A DNA stretch of 64,000 bases from Patagioenas fasciata. Lineage: Eukaryota > Chordata > Aves > Columbiformes > Columbidae. Location: NCBI RefSeq assembly GCF_037038585.1, contig NC_092526.1:34981501-35045500 (forward strand), given 5' to 3'. Every line of letters starts with the position of its first letter. Within the stretch, counting starts at the first letter, position 1. Position numbers and translations under genes: made by a program. Below, piece by piece: positions 23,501 to 33,807 of the stretch. The notes beneath the pieces were generated by a model, which did no database searches, had not been told where the DNA came from, and saw only the letters and a list, made by a program, of their open reading frames with translations.

Positions 23501-24706
23501 GTAAGGATTTATGCAGCAGCTGGGGTGGGGGGAGCTTTCCATGTACTGCTTAAAGACACTACTTGCAGTGGAAGCAATATGCAGAGCAGTAATTATCTTC
23601 TTGTAGACTTTGAGATTGCTCAGAAACTCTGAGATGGCAGAAGGGGGTCTGAAGGGAGACAGTAAAACCATGAGATATTAGACTGGGATTTGCTGCACAA
23701 TGGGAATTTGTGGCAGTTTGTTTGAGCATTACCTCACCAGAAGGTAAAAATGTAGTCACTCCTTTAGCAGAGCATCTGCAGTAGTTGTAGGATGGGGAAA
23801 GAAGTGAGGACTTACATTGACTTGAATTTTTCTCCCCTCCCAAATACATTTGAAGTAGCTTTGCTTAATTTGCTTTGAATGCTAAACTTGATGTCACAAG
23901 AAATCTTACCTTTTGGTCTGAGAATCACACAATAATTTGGGGAATGATTAGGAGCATTTCATTTCCCAGACCCTCTCTGCTCAGAGATAATTGCTGCATA
24001 TAGTGCCTGATACTGGTGTGGTTTGTGCCTCTGTGGGAAGTGTGTTGGTATCCCCGGAGCTCACAGAGGCTAGCTAAGAATGAGTGGAATTACTAGATAG
24101 AAAGAGAGGCTCAGTGCTATGTGAAATTTGTGTGAGAAATTTCTCAAAGGGCAGAGATCATCTTGAGTGAAAGCGGGATGGAGCCTCACCCATGTTAGAA
24201 AGAAGGTTATTGCTCATCCTGAAGGAATGTGGAGATTTCTTGGCATATGCTGTACTGTCAGCAACCTAACCTCAGGTGGGTGACAAATCGGACTGACCCC
24301 TGGATGTACTCTCTGAAATGAAGGATAGACCTTAATTGCCAAACCTATGTCCTGATTCAGAGCAGTGAGATGCTGGGATCAGGACCTGAGCGTTTTCCAG
24401 TCTTTACTGTAGAAAATGCAGTTGTCAGTATATCTGCAAGTGCGAGTTCAGCACGGAGGCTTGGGATGGTTTAAGGAGATGCAGCTGTGCTACGGATGGA
24501 GCACATCCTTCATGGTAGAAATTGGTCTGCAGCTAATGCTGAGCATCAGCATTACTGCTAAGAATGTTTGTGAGCATGTGTCTACCTGCTTCTGCTCCTG
24601 CCTCCCACTGGTCGTGATGCCCACTAGGTGTCAGAATTGAATAAATCCAAAGGCTGCCAAAGGGGAGACAGGATCCCAGTTTTCAAATAGTTCTGGCTTG
24701 GTGGTT

Positions 24707-24728
24707 TGTTTTTTTGTTTTGTTTTGTT
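24707..24728. repeat. TTTTG simple repeat
   Basis: Short run of TTTTG and TTTTTTG units. Confidence 0.6.
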
Positions 24729-27700
24729 TCTTCCGTTCTGATATCTGGCCTGCTGTGTGATAAAATGACTTTTGGGGAAGAGGATCTGTTTAAATGGTGA
24801 AGAGAACAGGGGAGCACGAGGAGAAATGACTGAGACAAAAAGTCCTGGCACGGTTGGAGTGCTTGTTTTGCATGTGGGAGCCCAGAGCCTAAATTCTGCT
24901 CTGGGCAGAAAGATGCTTTTGCTTTTTATTTCTGAGGACAGTAGATTTTGCTCTGTCTTGCATGACAAACTTATTCTTTTTGATAAAATGGCTTTTAGTC
25001 AAATTTCCCAGCCATCCTTTGCCTTGGAGTACAGGCTGCAAGGTGCCTTTGGTAAGAGGAAATCTGGAGAAATGCTGGTTGCACAGGGGGTTTGATTTTT
25101 ATAGTTGAAGTTTTCTACCTATTCCTCTCACCCCTGCTTCTAGCTTCTGTCTTGCCTCTTATTCAAGAGATCAGCTTATACGCTGCAGCTGATTAATGCT
25201 AAGAAGGGTATCATAATGGCTCTAAAGATTAAGTGCACTAATTACTGCCTGTGCAGCCAGCAAGAAATTTGCTGCTCTGACACTTCACAGCTGCCGCTGC
25301 ATTTTCTTCTTTCAGATCTTCTAGTGGCTTTAAAATTCTCTTTTCTTCCTTTTCCCAGGGCAAATTGTTGCCCCAATCTCAGGATGCAGTGGGGACTTTG
25401 CAGGAAACAATAACAGCAAGTTGTGGGAACCTCAGACCAGTTTTCTTGCTTGAGTGTCTGTGCATACTGCTGGTGGGATTTGGTGGTTCATGTGAAGACC
25501 CAAGAAGGTCTCCCAGCTGACTCTTAGCCAAAGAGACATTTTCTTGTAGTTTTCTTCCTGTAGCATTGGTGGGGAAAGCTCATTCTCCTTTATGATGTTA
25601 TCACATGCCTAGCTTAGTCAAGGGTGGCTCAAAACATCTCCCAGGGAAGGAAGCACTACGTTGAGTGACCTGTTGAATGTGCTTGTCCCTACCTTAGCTG
25701 GTTCTTCTTTTCCCAGAATGTATTTCCTTCCCACTTACCTTTGTGTTTTCTTCATACTGTCTGTGTCTTCATACTTGGTGAAACAATTTACGCTGTACTT
25801 AAGAGTCTAGTCCTGACTTTGTTACTACTTCCGACTGAGCTGTATGTCGTAATCTTTAGCAGCTGCAGCCAAATGAAATGCTTTTCCTAGCATGAGGAAG
25901 AAGCAAAACAGGAGTCAGTCCTTTACTGAGAGGCTGTGATGCTAACAGTGTTAGGAGAACACTTTCATTAGTTTTTTTCCTCAGATTGTTGGTCTAGTCC
26001 TGTTTGATTCCTCAAGCACTAAAATGCTTGGGGGGCTATCAGATTCATTGATCATGGAGTACCTAGACACATGTCCCTCTCCATCTTCCAAATACTGCTT
26101 GTTTTTCAGAGTTTGGTACTGAAGCCAGATCTGTCTGTGCATATCTGCCTTGATTGCCAACATATGTGGCACTTGTGGCAAAGACCAGCAAGAGATTTCT
26201 TCTGCAGCTTTGATCCAGGTAGCATTGGATGGCTGGTAGCTCACTTGGCAATCTTCCACTTGGCACATGCTTCTGACAAGGTGGTGGTGACGTGTCTGTG
26301 GTCACTGCTTGTTGTCTGTGAGCAGTAGGGAGTCTGTGCTAGAAAACCAGTGTTATACCAGTGCTAGAAAGGGAAGATTCAAACATGGGTCTTAACTCTT
26401 TCGAGGAAGTCAGGCTACTGGAAGTGGTCTAGATGTTCATTGCAGATTAAGTTGGAGGAAGGTGAAGCTGGAACAAATAGGGAGTAAGAAGGAAACTGGG
26501 ATTTCTCATTGGTCTCCAGAGACTAAATTGGTTTAGGGCTTTAGCTATCTGTGAGACTTGGATTTGAAGATGGAGACCACCAGGAAAACCGCAGGGCCTG
26601 GCAGGATCCCAGGGATTACAGGCTGTGATTAATGAGAACTTAAAAATAATCTTTATGTGCTTTTGGAGGCTGAATCTTTTTCGGAGCAGTGGGGATATGC
26701 TGCTGCTGGCTGAGCCTCCTGATCTGGAATGAATAATGAAGAAAATTGAAATGATCTTGAAAGTATCCCTGGAGTATAGTGATGTAGTGGAGTCCTGCCA
26801 GTGCAGTCTCTGCAGAACAAAGCTCAGAAGTGTTTGGGTTGCATGAGGAAGGTAAGGCCTGATCTAGACTTCCAAATGTCTTCCGATAGGTCGTCTTAAA
26901 GAGAATAATAAAGTAATGAAATAGGTATGATAGAAGGGGAAGAAGTATCACAGTTCTGAAACAAAACTGCAGAGTAAGTTGGCAAGTGCAGCTGGAGCAG
27001 GGCTTGTTGTAGTAGACAACCCCTGAGACTGCAGTGGATAGTTTTGTTCATACGCTTACAAACATTGTGCTTCTAGAAAAAGGCTATGTGACACCTGTGG
27101 GTTACTGAGATGGGACAGCAAAAGCCCAACCATTTCTTTCTGTGTGTGTTTTAAAGATATTTGATTCTCTTTCATATAGTATTTAAGTACTGAAGGCAGT
27201 CTTGTTCAACAGTGAGAAATCTCCATGAGGCAGGTTTGCCAGGTACTTTGTGCAATCTAGAGGGGAGGAAAATCAAAACAAAAAACGCCACACCAAACAA
27301 AACCAAATCACAGAAAACCCTGGGACAGTCTCTGATGTTGGGGCTACTAAGGAATATTTTTTTATACCTTTTCTGCTTAGTGGAATGGTCTTGTAGAGTA
27401 TTTTGAGGGGACGAAGCACTGACTATAGGAAATGCTAAAAATGAATGCAAGAGCCTTTGACTTGTTTGGTTTTCTAAGCTAGTTAAAAAACTGGTTTTTT
27501 CTTAAAATTTCATGCAAACGTTTTATCATCTTGGAAGGAACTAGAGTAAATACTTGTCCATGGAATTGTTTCAGCTGCTTGAGCTCCTAAATAGTTTTGA
27601 AGGATTCGTGGGTCCTGGTGGTGAATTTTCTGGGACAGGCAGTATCAAAAGATAAGCCAGGCCCCACACCATCTTTCCTAGCAGAAAGAAAATGTTCCAT

Positions 27701-28291
27701 ATAGATGAGGTTATTGCATCAAGAACAACTGTCACAAGAACAGGAGCAGCAATCAAAACCTGCCTCTTTCAAAGGGTTGGAGTAGCGGATCTGTGCATCT
27801 GCAGCGTGTTCAGTGAACCAGAACACAGCTTTTTCTCTAGAAAACTTATGTGCCAAAGCCTGCACGCGTATACCTACTGAAGTGAGGGTGTCTGGAGAAA
27901 GACCAGAAGTGAACGGTTAGGTGCTATTGCTGGTCTCCCTTGGTTTAAAGAGTGACACAGATTTAGTTCTTTCACTGAAAGTAGATGGAACTGAAGCCTG
28001 AAAGTGAAATATTAAGCTTTGGCTTTCTGCCCCAAGTACATGACTGCATCTTCTTTAAAATGAGTATTCATTATGACTATGTCATAATTAAATTACTTTC
28101 ATTGCTATCTGCTGTTGCACAACAGGCTACATTCTGACGCTTCTGAATTTCTTGTCCCTCTCTGGCTGATACAACTCTGCAAAAAGTTGCCAATTATATG
28201 TAGATTTGCTAAAAATCCTATTTTTAGGAGAACTTAGTATTTATTGAAAATGTTGCGTGGTCCCACTGTGAACAGAAGCACAGATACTCAC

Positions 28292-28548
28292 CATGGTGCT
28301 CATGCCTGTCATCGACATTTGTGGTGTTGGCTTTGCTGGAGAAGAGCAACTTGGAGCAGAGGGCTGTAGTTCCACAGGGACACGCTGGTAGGCTGGAGTC
28401 TGCCAGGGTTGGAATGTAAATGCTGCTGGTGATGCAGGAGACTCCATCTGTTTTGTATTTGTACCCATGCCCTGATGATGCTTTGGCCTTGGAGGGGCTT
28501 CAAAGGCCAATGTGCCCAACAGCCTGCCTTGTAGTATTGGAGTGTGAT
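28292..28548 (-). CDS. Candidate coding exon of unknown gene
   Basis: On the minus strand, a 257-base segment sits between a good acceptor (TGTCTTTTTCTGCTCAG, AG at 28550-28549) and a good donor (CACCATG|GTGAGTATC, GT at 28291-28290). One frame, entering with two bases of a codon and leaving at a codon boundary, is open across all 85 codons. It encodes a Pro/Ser/Thr/Gln-rich, low-hydrophobic peptide (for example FTFQPWQTPAYQRVPVELQP) ending in a Met/Thr-rich part. That is the look of a disordered region, not of random translation. I do not recognise the protein. No flanking exons were found, so it may be a lone exon of a lincRNA, a relic or chance. Confidence 0.22.
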
Positions 28549-28566
28549 CTGAGCAGAAAAAGACAC

Positions 28567-28628
28567 TGCAAGACTCAGGTCTAGCGTAGACTGGAGTCTG
28601 GCCTAGGAATTGCAAGACTCAGGCCTAG
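28567..28628. repeat. Spaced direct repeat, 18 bases
   Basis: TGCAAGACTCAGGTCTAG at 28567-28584 recurs with one change (GGCCTAG) at 28611-28628, 44 bases later. It lies just outside the acceptor of the candidate minus-strand exon. Confidence 0.65.
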
Positions 28629-30415
28629 ACTCTTTGTCTAGGGTATTTGGTGCCAGTGGGTCAAGTTCTGCTACTAATTTAAGGATAAGGCATCTGTGAG
28701 ACCTGTGTTAGTGTTTTTCTTCCAACCTTGAGCACTCTTGGATCTGTGACCATTTATGCAGCTCTGGTATGTGCAGCAGTGGAGGGAAATGGGCTTGTTC
28801 CATCCAGGAGCTGTCAGAGCCAAGAGTCTATTTGGCACAGGAGCAGGTTCCTTGTGCTTGTACCTCCTCTCTCCTTCCAGAGAGAATGAGAAACAGAAAT
28901 GACCCATGTTTGCATGGAAGAGCTGCTTTTCTGTTAACAACTAACGGGAGGCGTGAAGGCTTTCTTTGTCTAAATGTGTGATTTGCCAAGAGTGGGAAAT
29001 TTACTCTTTAGCAGCCCGTGGCATATGGCAGAGCTCAATAAATGCAAAGCTGGAAGTCTTGTAAGCACTTCCTTTTGTCGTTCTCGTAATGTCTTATCTC
29101 TTACCTGCTGTCTCTGTGAGTGCGTGAAGTGACTGCTGTGCTGCTGGTTTCCTGAAAATACACCTCCCCAGCTCCTAATGTGTTAAAAAAGTATTGCAAC
29201 TACTTATTATAGAGTTGGTAAATGATGTTGTGAATGGCTGAGCCCAGTGTGGGGCAATACTCTTTGCCAGTTTCCTTTGCACTCATCCCATATAACATAA
29301 CCAAGAGGACACGCTGGTGCATGAAAACACAGTGAACAAATGCTTTGCAATTGTTAGTGACCTGTAGATACTTGCTAGCATGGAGCACTGCCCAGTTTGA
29401 GGTTACTTCTCTTTTGAGTCAGCTTTTAGAGTAGAATTAAACAAGTCAACCACCATCTGGTTCCAAGACACTGAGTTTAGCAAAACTAACAATAAAAGTT
29501 TGACTCCCCCCTTTTCCCCCCTCTCATCCTTCTCTTCACTGATCAGGGACAGTTCAACTGTGCAAGAAAAATGCGAGTCAAAAACATGAAAGGAAGGGAG
29601 ACAAGGCAGCTCTGAAACTAGGTTAGAGATGAAACGAGCCTGAAATTTGACAGCTGTAGGCAAGGCTGGGTGGCCCCAGGGAAATGGTTCGAAATGATTG
29701 ATGAAATAAATGATTAATGAGATGGTGTGATTAGCCTATCTCGGGATTGCATTACTGTTTGGATCCCAAAGACAGAAACTGAGAGGAGCCATGTGGATGT
29801 GAATGATGTAGAGGAAAGAGTGCAAGAACAGCATCTTCCAGAAGGCAAGCAGATCCCTCAAAGTAAACTCACGTTTGCTTTATTCCACCCCATAGGGTCT
29901 AACATATGCACCCTGCTACTACCTTGTTCAGGTAGTACTCATCATTTGGTGTCAGGATTTACCTTCACAGCTATTCTTTCTCTGTTCAGGCAGCTCAGAA
30001 GGAAGGTATTTCCATTTTATGCATCAGTGTTTGCTCTTACCTTTGCTGCCACCCACTGAACACCTGAGCAGAGCAGGTTTTTTGGTGTATATTTGGCCTC
30101 CTGGGCTTCCAAACCCCTTCTGGATAGGGGCAATAGTAACCTTGGGGGTTCAGATCTTGTTCTGATGTTTCCTGGCAGATACTTATTTCAGGAAAGCAGA
30201 ATGTTGGTGTAAGTTGTTCAAATAACAGCTAATCTGTCATGCTGATAGTAGTGTCAGTGTAGTCTAAATAAGAGATTGATCTCTGTTTACACCCTGTGCC
30301 AACTTCTTGGAGAGGAAAGAGTTTAGAGCTTGGAGACTGGCTTGTGGGAACCCGTTACATCTGCCGTCAGATTCAGAGATTCAGACTTTAGAATGACATA
30401 ACTATGCCCTCAAGG

Positions 30416-30494
30416 GTTTTTGTTTGTTTTGTTGGGGGGTTTTCTTTGTTTTGTTTTGTTGAGTTTTTGTTGGCTTGGCTTGTTGTTGTTGTTT
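30416..30494. repeat. (TTTTG)n simple repeat
   Basis: About 80 bases of TTTTG and TTG units with a G6 interruption, ending in four TTG units. Confidence 0.8.
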
Positions 30495-31886
30495 CATGGT
30501 GATTGTTTTTTATTTATTTCCAGTTAAAAACAAGAATTACATCATTGTTGCTCAGGTCAAAATGTTTACAGTGCAAAATACTGCCAAACTCTTGTTCATT
30601 GGGAGCTAGCTTGAAGAACCAGTCTCTTTGGGCCTATCAGGTGACTTCTTTATTTCCAGAACTGCAGACATATGCATGGCTAGCGAGTCCTAACAAGTGG
30701 CTACCTCCTGCTGTACAGGCTTATAGGAAAAGCAGCACCAGGAAGACGCCATTTCTCCCAGAAACTGCAGCACCTTCTGGCTATTTAACGCTGACTGGCT
30801 GGGATGGCTGGAGACTAAACACACATGTGCCTGGACACATATACATATATGTAGATATAGATATAAATGTGGTTATCTTTAATGTCTAGATGATTTTCTT
30901 TGCCTCCTTTGCTCTGCAGTTCTTCAGCTGCTGTTGATTAGGAGGACACTGTATAGAAACCATACAGTATAGAAATGCCAGATTTCTTCAACTTTTCTGA
31001 CATGAGTGACTTTTCAGCACAGCCTGGTACCTGAGGTGGTGTTCTGATCAACACAGGTCTGGGCTATATTCCTGCTTTTGCTGCTAAATAAAGAGGCAGC
31101 TGCCTTTGCTATTGTGTCTAAGAGCTTCACAGTGAAAAACAGCTCTGTATGAAGGTCATTTAGTTCCCCAAGGGCAATAAAATTATGTGGGCTGGATTGT
31201 CAAAGGACTGAAAGTTAGATTTTTAAGAAGTCTCAAATGTAGTCCTGGGTATCTGTGCTGTAGAAATGGGGTATGCTCTGTCTTTGTTAACTGTGTGGGT
31301 AAAGAGCTCGTAGTCTTGGTTACTTGCTAGGATGGATGTAAGCTCTGGTCTGACTTGGAGAAAGGTTAAGGAAAAATCCCTATATTTCTGTGTGTCTGCC
31401 CTTTGCTCATTCTTTTCCTCTTAACAACAAGAACGTGTTTTGGGGAGTGCATGCTTTTTCAAAGGCTTGGGTGGGACTCTTGGTCTGGGTGACATCACTG
31501 TTTAAGTGCTGAGGTGGATTTCAGGTGCTTGTTCATTTGGTGAGCACAAAGTCATGAGCCAGTGAATTTGGCTGACCTTCTGCAAGGCATTGAGGGGAGA
31601 TAAGGACCTTTTATGAAACCATTGAGGGGTTACACAAGAGCTGTCGCCTTTTCTTCTCATGCTGATAACAAGACTGTTTGGGTGGCTCCTTTACAAAACT
31701 TTGTGGGACTTTTGTGAACAATTACCCATAATGGTTTGTCTCTGAGGAAACTTGCTCTGACTCCTGTCATGAGCTTGGTTTGTGTTACGGTTAAATGCCA
31801 GTGGGGCACTGCGGCTATGCCTCTTTTTGGCAGAACATCAAGAGGCACACATCCAAATTTTGTTTTTTTCCATGTACACAATCTAA

Positions 31887-31902
31887 TTTTTTTTTTTTTT
31901 TT
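31887..31902. repeat. T16 homopolymer
   Basis: Uninterrupted run of T. Confidence 0.8.
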
Positions 31903-33499
31903 AATGAAGGGATTAAAACAAGGAAGCAGAAATGAGACCTCCATGAGATTACTCCATGTACTCTGTGCTGTCCTTGATGCTGAATGACATAGAGGAGTTG
32001 TGTGACTTCCCTTGGTCCTCAGGAAAGACAGACCTTGCAGCCTGTCCTCTGCTGCAATAGTGTCCCTTGCTGAATTAACCAGGTAATTGCCTTCAACTGA
32101 AAACTCCAGGGCATGGAAAGCAACCAAGTGACATGTCATCAAGACCAACCATCTAATTTTGGATTGCTGCTGAGTAGGCTGGAAAGCCCTTGATACCAAA
32201 GATCTCTAAGATGTGTTACCGTCATGAGAGATCAAGAAAAAAGAGCTGTACAGATGCCAAGTGCACTGGGGTCTTGCATGGTATTGGTAGAGATTTTGGG
32301 ACACAAGGAAACTGTCTTGTCTTCTTACAGGACTGCTTTCCTGTAAGGTCTTGGGACCTGAGAAGCCTTAGGAAAAAGATCATAGCCCAATTTCTCTGAA
32401 ACCATTCCCTGGCTTCTGCAAGGTCACATCTTGCAGGCTCACTGGGGATGCTGGGAATACAGAGGGCAACACTCAGCCACTCTTTGTGCGCTGTCCTCCT
32501 TTCCTTTGACTAGATATGACATGCACATCTTGGAGCACTGGGAATCCTGACAGTTGCTGAATTCAGTTTCAGAAACCAGACTGTATTTGCAATTTGAGGT
32601 TTCTTTGAGTAAAGTGAAGGATGAATGAAAATATATTTTTTTTAAAAGCTAGGATATAAGAAGAAAATGGTGCAGAACAACATAAAATGGCATGTTGAAT
32701 AAGACTAACAGAGTGGTTTCATCAGCTGCTTGTTCTCACAGTAACCATATACCTTTTTTATCAAAAGAAAAAAAACAAAACTTTTCCAAGTGAAAGGCAT
32801 CTTCAGAGCAGCATGCTGCACCTTGTCTTCTCTTGGTTTAAGTGAAAGACAGTGATGACTGATCCCCTCAAAGTGGCAGTGAACAAGCCAGTTCTGCTGT
32901 CTGCAGATTCCTAGGTAAAAGGCATTGTGCAAATGTCAGGATAGTATCTTAAGACTTGAAAAATCAGCTGCCATTGCTTTCACCTTAAAGTGAAATAATG
33001 TGCAGGTGGTAGGGAGAGGATAGGACAGACAAACACTGAACTCCAAGCCAAAAATAGGTCCACCTCTGAAAGCATTGTTCTGATCAAGAGGTCCCTTTCT
33101 CTCCACATGTGATGGGTTGACCTTAGCCAACTGCCAGACTCCCTCCTGGATGTTCTTGCACTGCTGTCCTTGTCAGAACAGAGGGAGAAAATATGACAGA
33201 AAAGCTCATGGGTCAAGATGAAGACAGGCAGATCATTTACCAGTTACTGTCATAAGCAAAATAGACTTGCCTTGGGAGAAATGAATTTGATTTGTTGCCA
33301 ATTAAAATAGATTTAGTTAGTGAGAAACAAAGGCAAAAATTTAAACAACACCTTCTCCCTACCTGCCTTTCCCCAAGCTGAACTTCACTCCTTCATTCCT
33401 GACTCCTCTACCGCCCCTGTTCCCCGAAGGATTGGGGATGGTTGTGGTCAACCCATAACAGCCCCTCTCTGCCACTCCTTCCTCCTCACGCTCTTTTAC

Positions 33500-33720
33500 T
33501 GCTCCAGTGTCAGGCCTTTCCATGGGCTGCCATCCTTCACGATAAGCTTCTCTCTATGTGGGCTTTCCATGGGCTTCAATTCTTTCAGGAAATATTCAGC
33601 TGCTCCAGCATGAGGTCCTCCATGGGCTGCAGTGGACATCATCTCCACCATGGTCCTCTCCATGGTCTGCAGAGAAGTACCTGCTCCTCTGTGGTTTCTC
33701 CATGAGCTGTACCTCTTCTA
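33500..33720. repeat. Minisatellite inside the LTR
   Basis: Imperfect units of about 30-45 bases built from a CTGCTCC word and a CCATGGGCTGC word. The CCATGG core appears about six times (for example at 33520, 33567, 33620, 33648 and 33660), each followed by G/T-C-T-G/C. Repeat number varies among copies of this LTR in birds, as I recall. Confidence 0.7.
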
Positions 33721-33799
33721 CCTCCTTATTCTCTGGCCCTGGTGCTCACATACCTTTTTTTCCTCACTCCTCACTGCTTTCTGATACTTTTTGCTCATT

Positions 33800-33807
33800 C
33801 TTAAATA
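33800..33807 (-). promoter_or_regulatory. TATA box of the solo LTR
   Basis: CTTAAATA on the + strand is TATTTAAG on the minus strand, the same octamer as in the family member at 41303. It marks the LTR promoter; present activity is unknown. Confidence 0.5.

Larger units (their letters stand above)
19576..28291. other. Intergenic DNA, no gene identified
   Basis: No supported exon chain. A T15 tract lies at 19931-19945, and a TTTTG tract at about 24707-24728. An acceptor-like run ending TTATTTTAAG at 20180 and an AATAAA at 20558-20563 could bound a UTR exon of SPP2, but this is speculative. Both-strand open frames at 25981-26328 and elsewhere have no recognisable family. Confidence 0.4.
28549..33107. 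other. Intergenic DNA, no gene identified
   Basis: Holds the direct repeat at 28567-28628, a (TTTTG)n tract at 30416-30494, a TATA-rich microsatellite at about 30838-30870 and T16 at 31887-31902. The 180-codon minus frame at 31657-32199 crosses that T tract as poly-lysine and is judged spurious. Confidence 0.4.

Noticed and set aside
29020-29060. Resemblance to an L2/MIR 3' end (GGCATATGGCAGAGCTCAATAAATGC)
   Set aside because: Too short and with changes in the diagnostic core; could equally be a chance AATAAA context.
31657-32199. Longest open frame outside SPP2 (180 codons, minus strand)
   Set aside because: It reads through a T16 tract as poly-lysine, has no recognisable domain, signal or splice support, and shows no exon-like edges.
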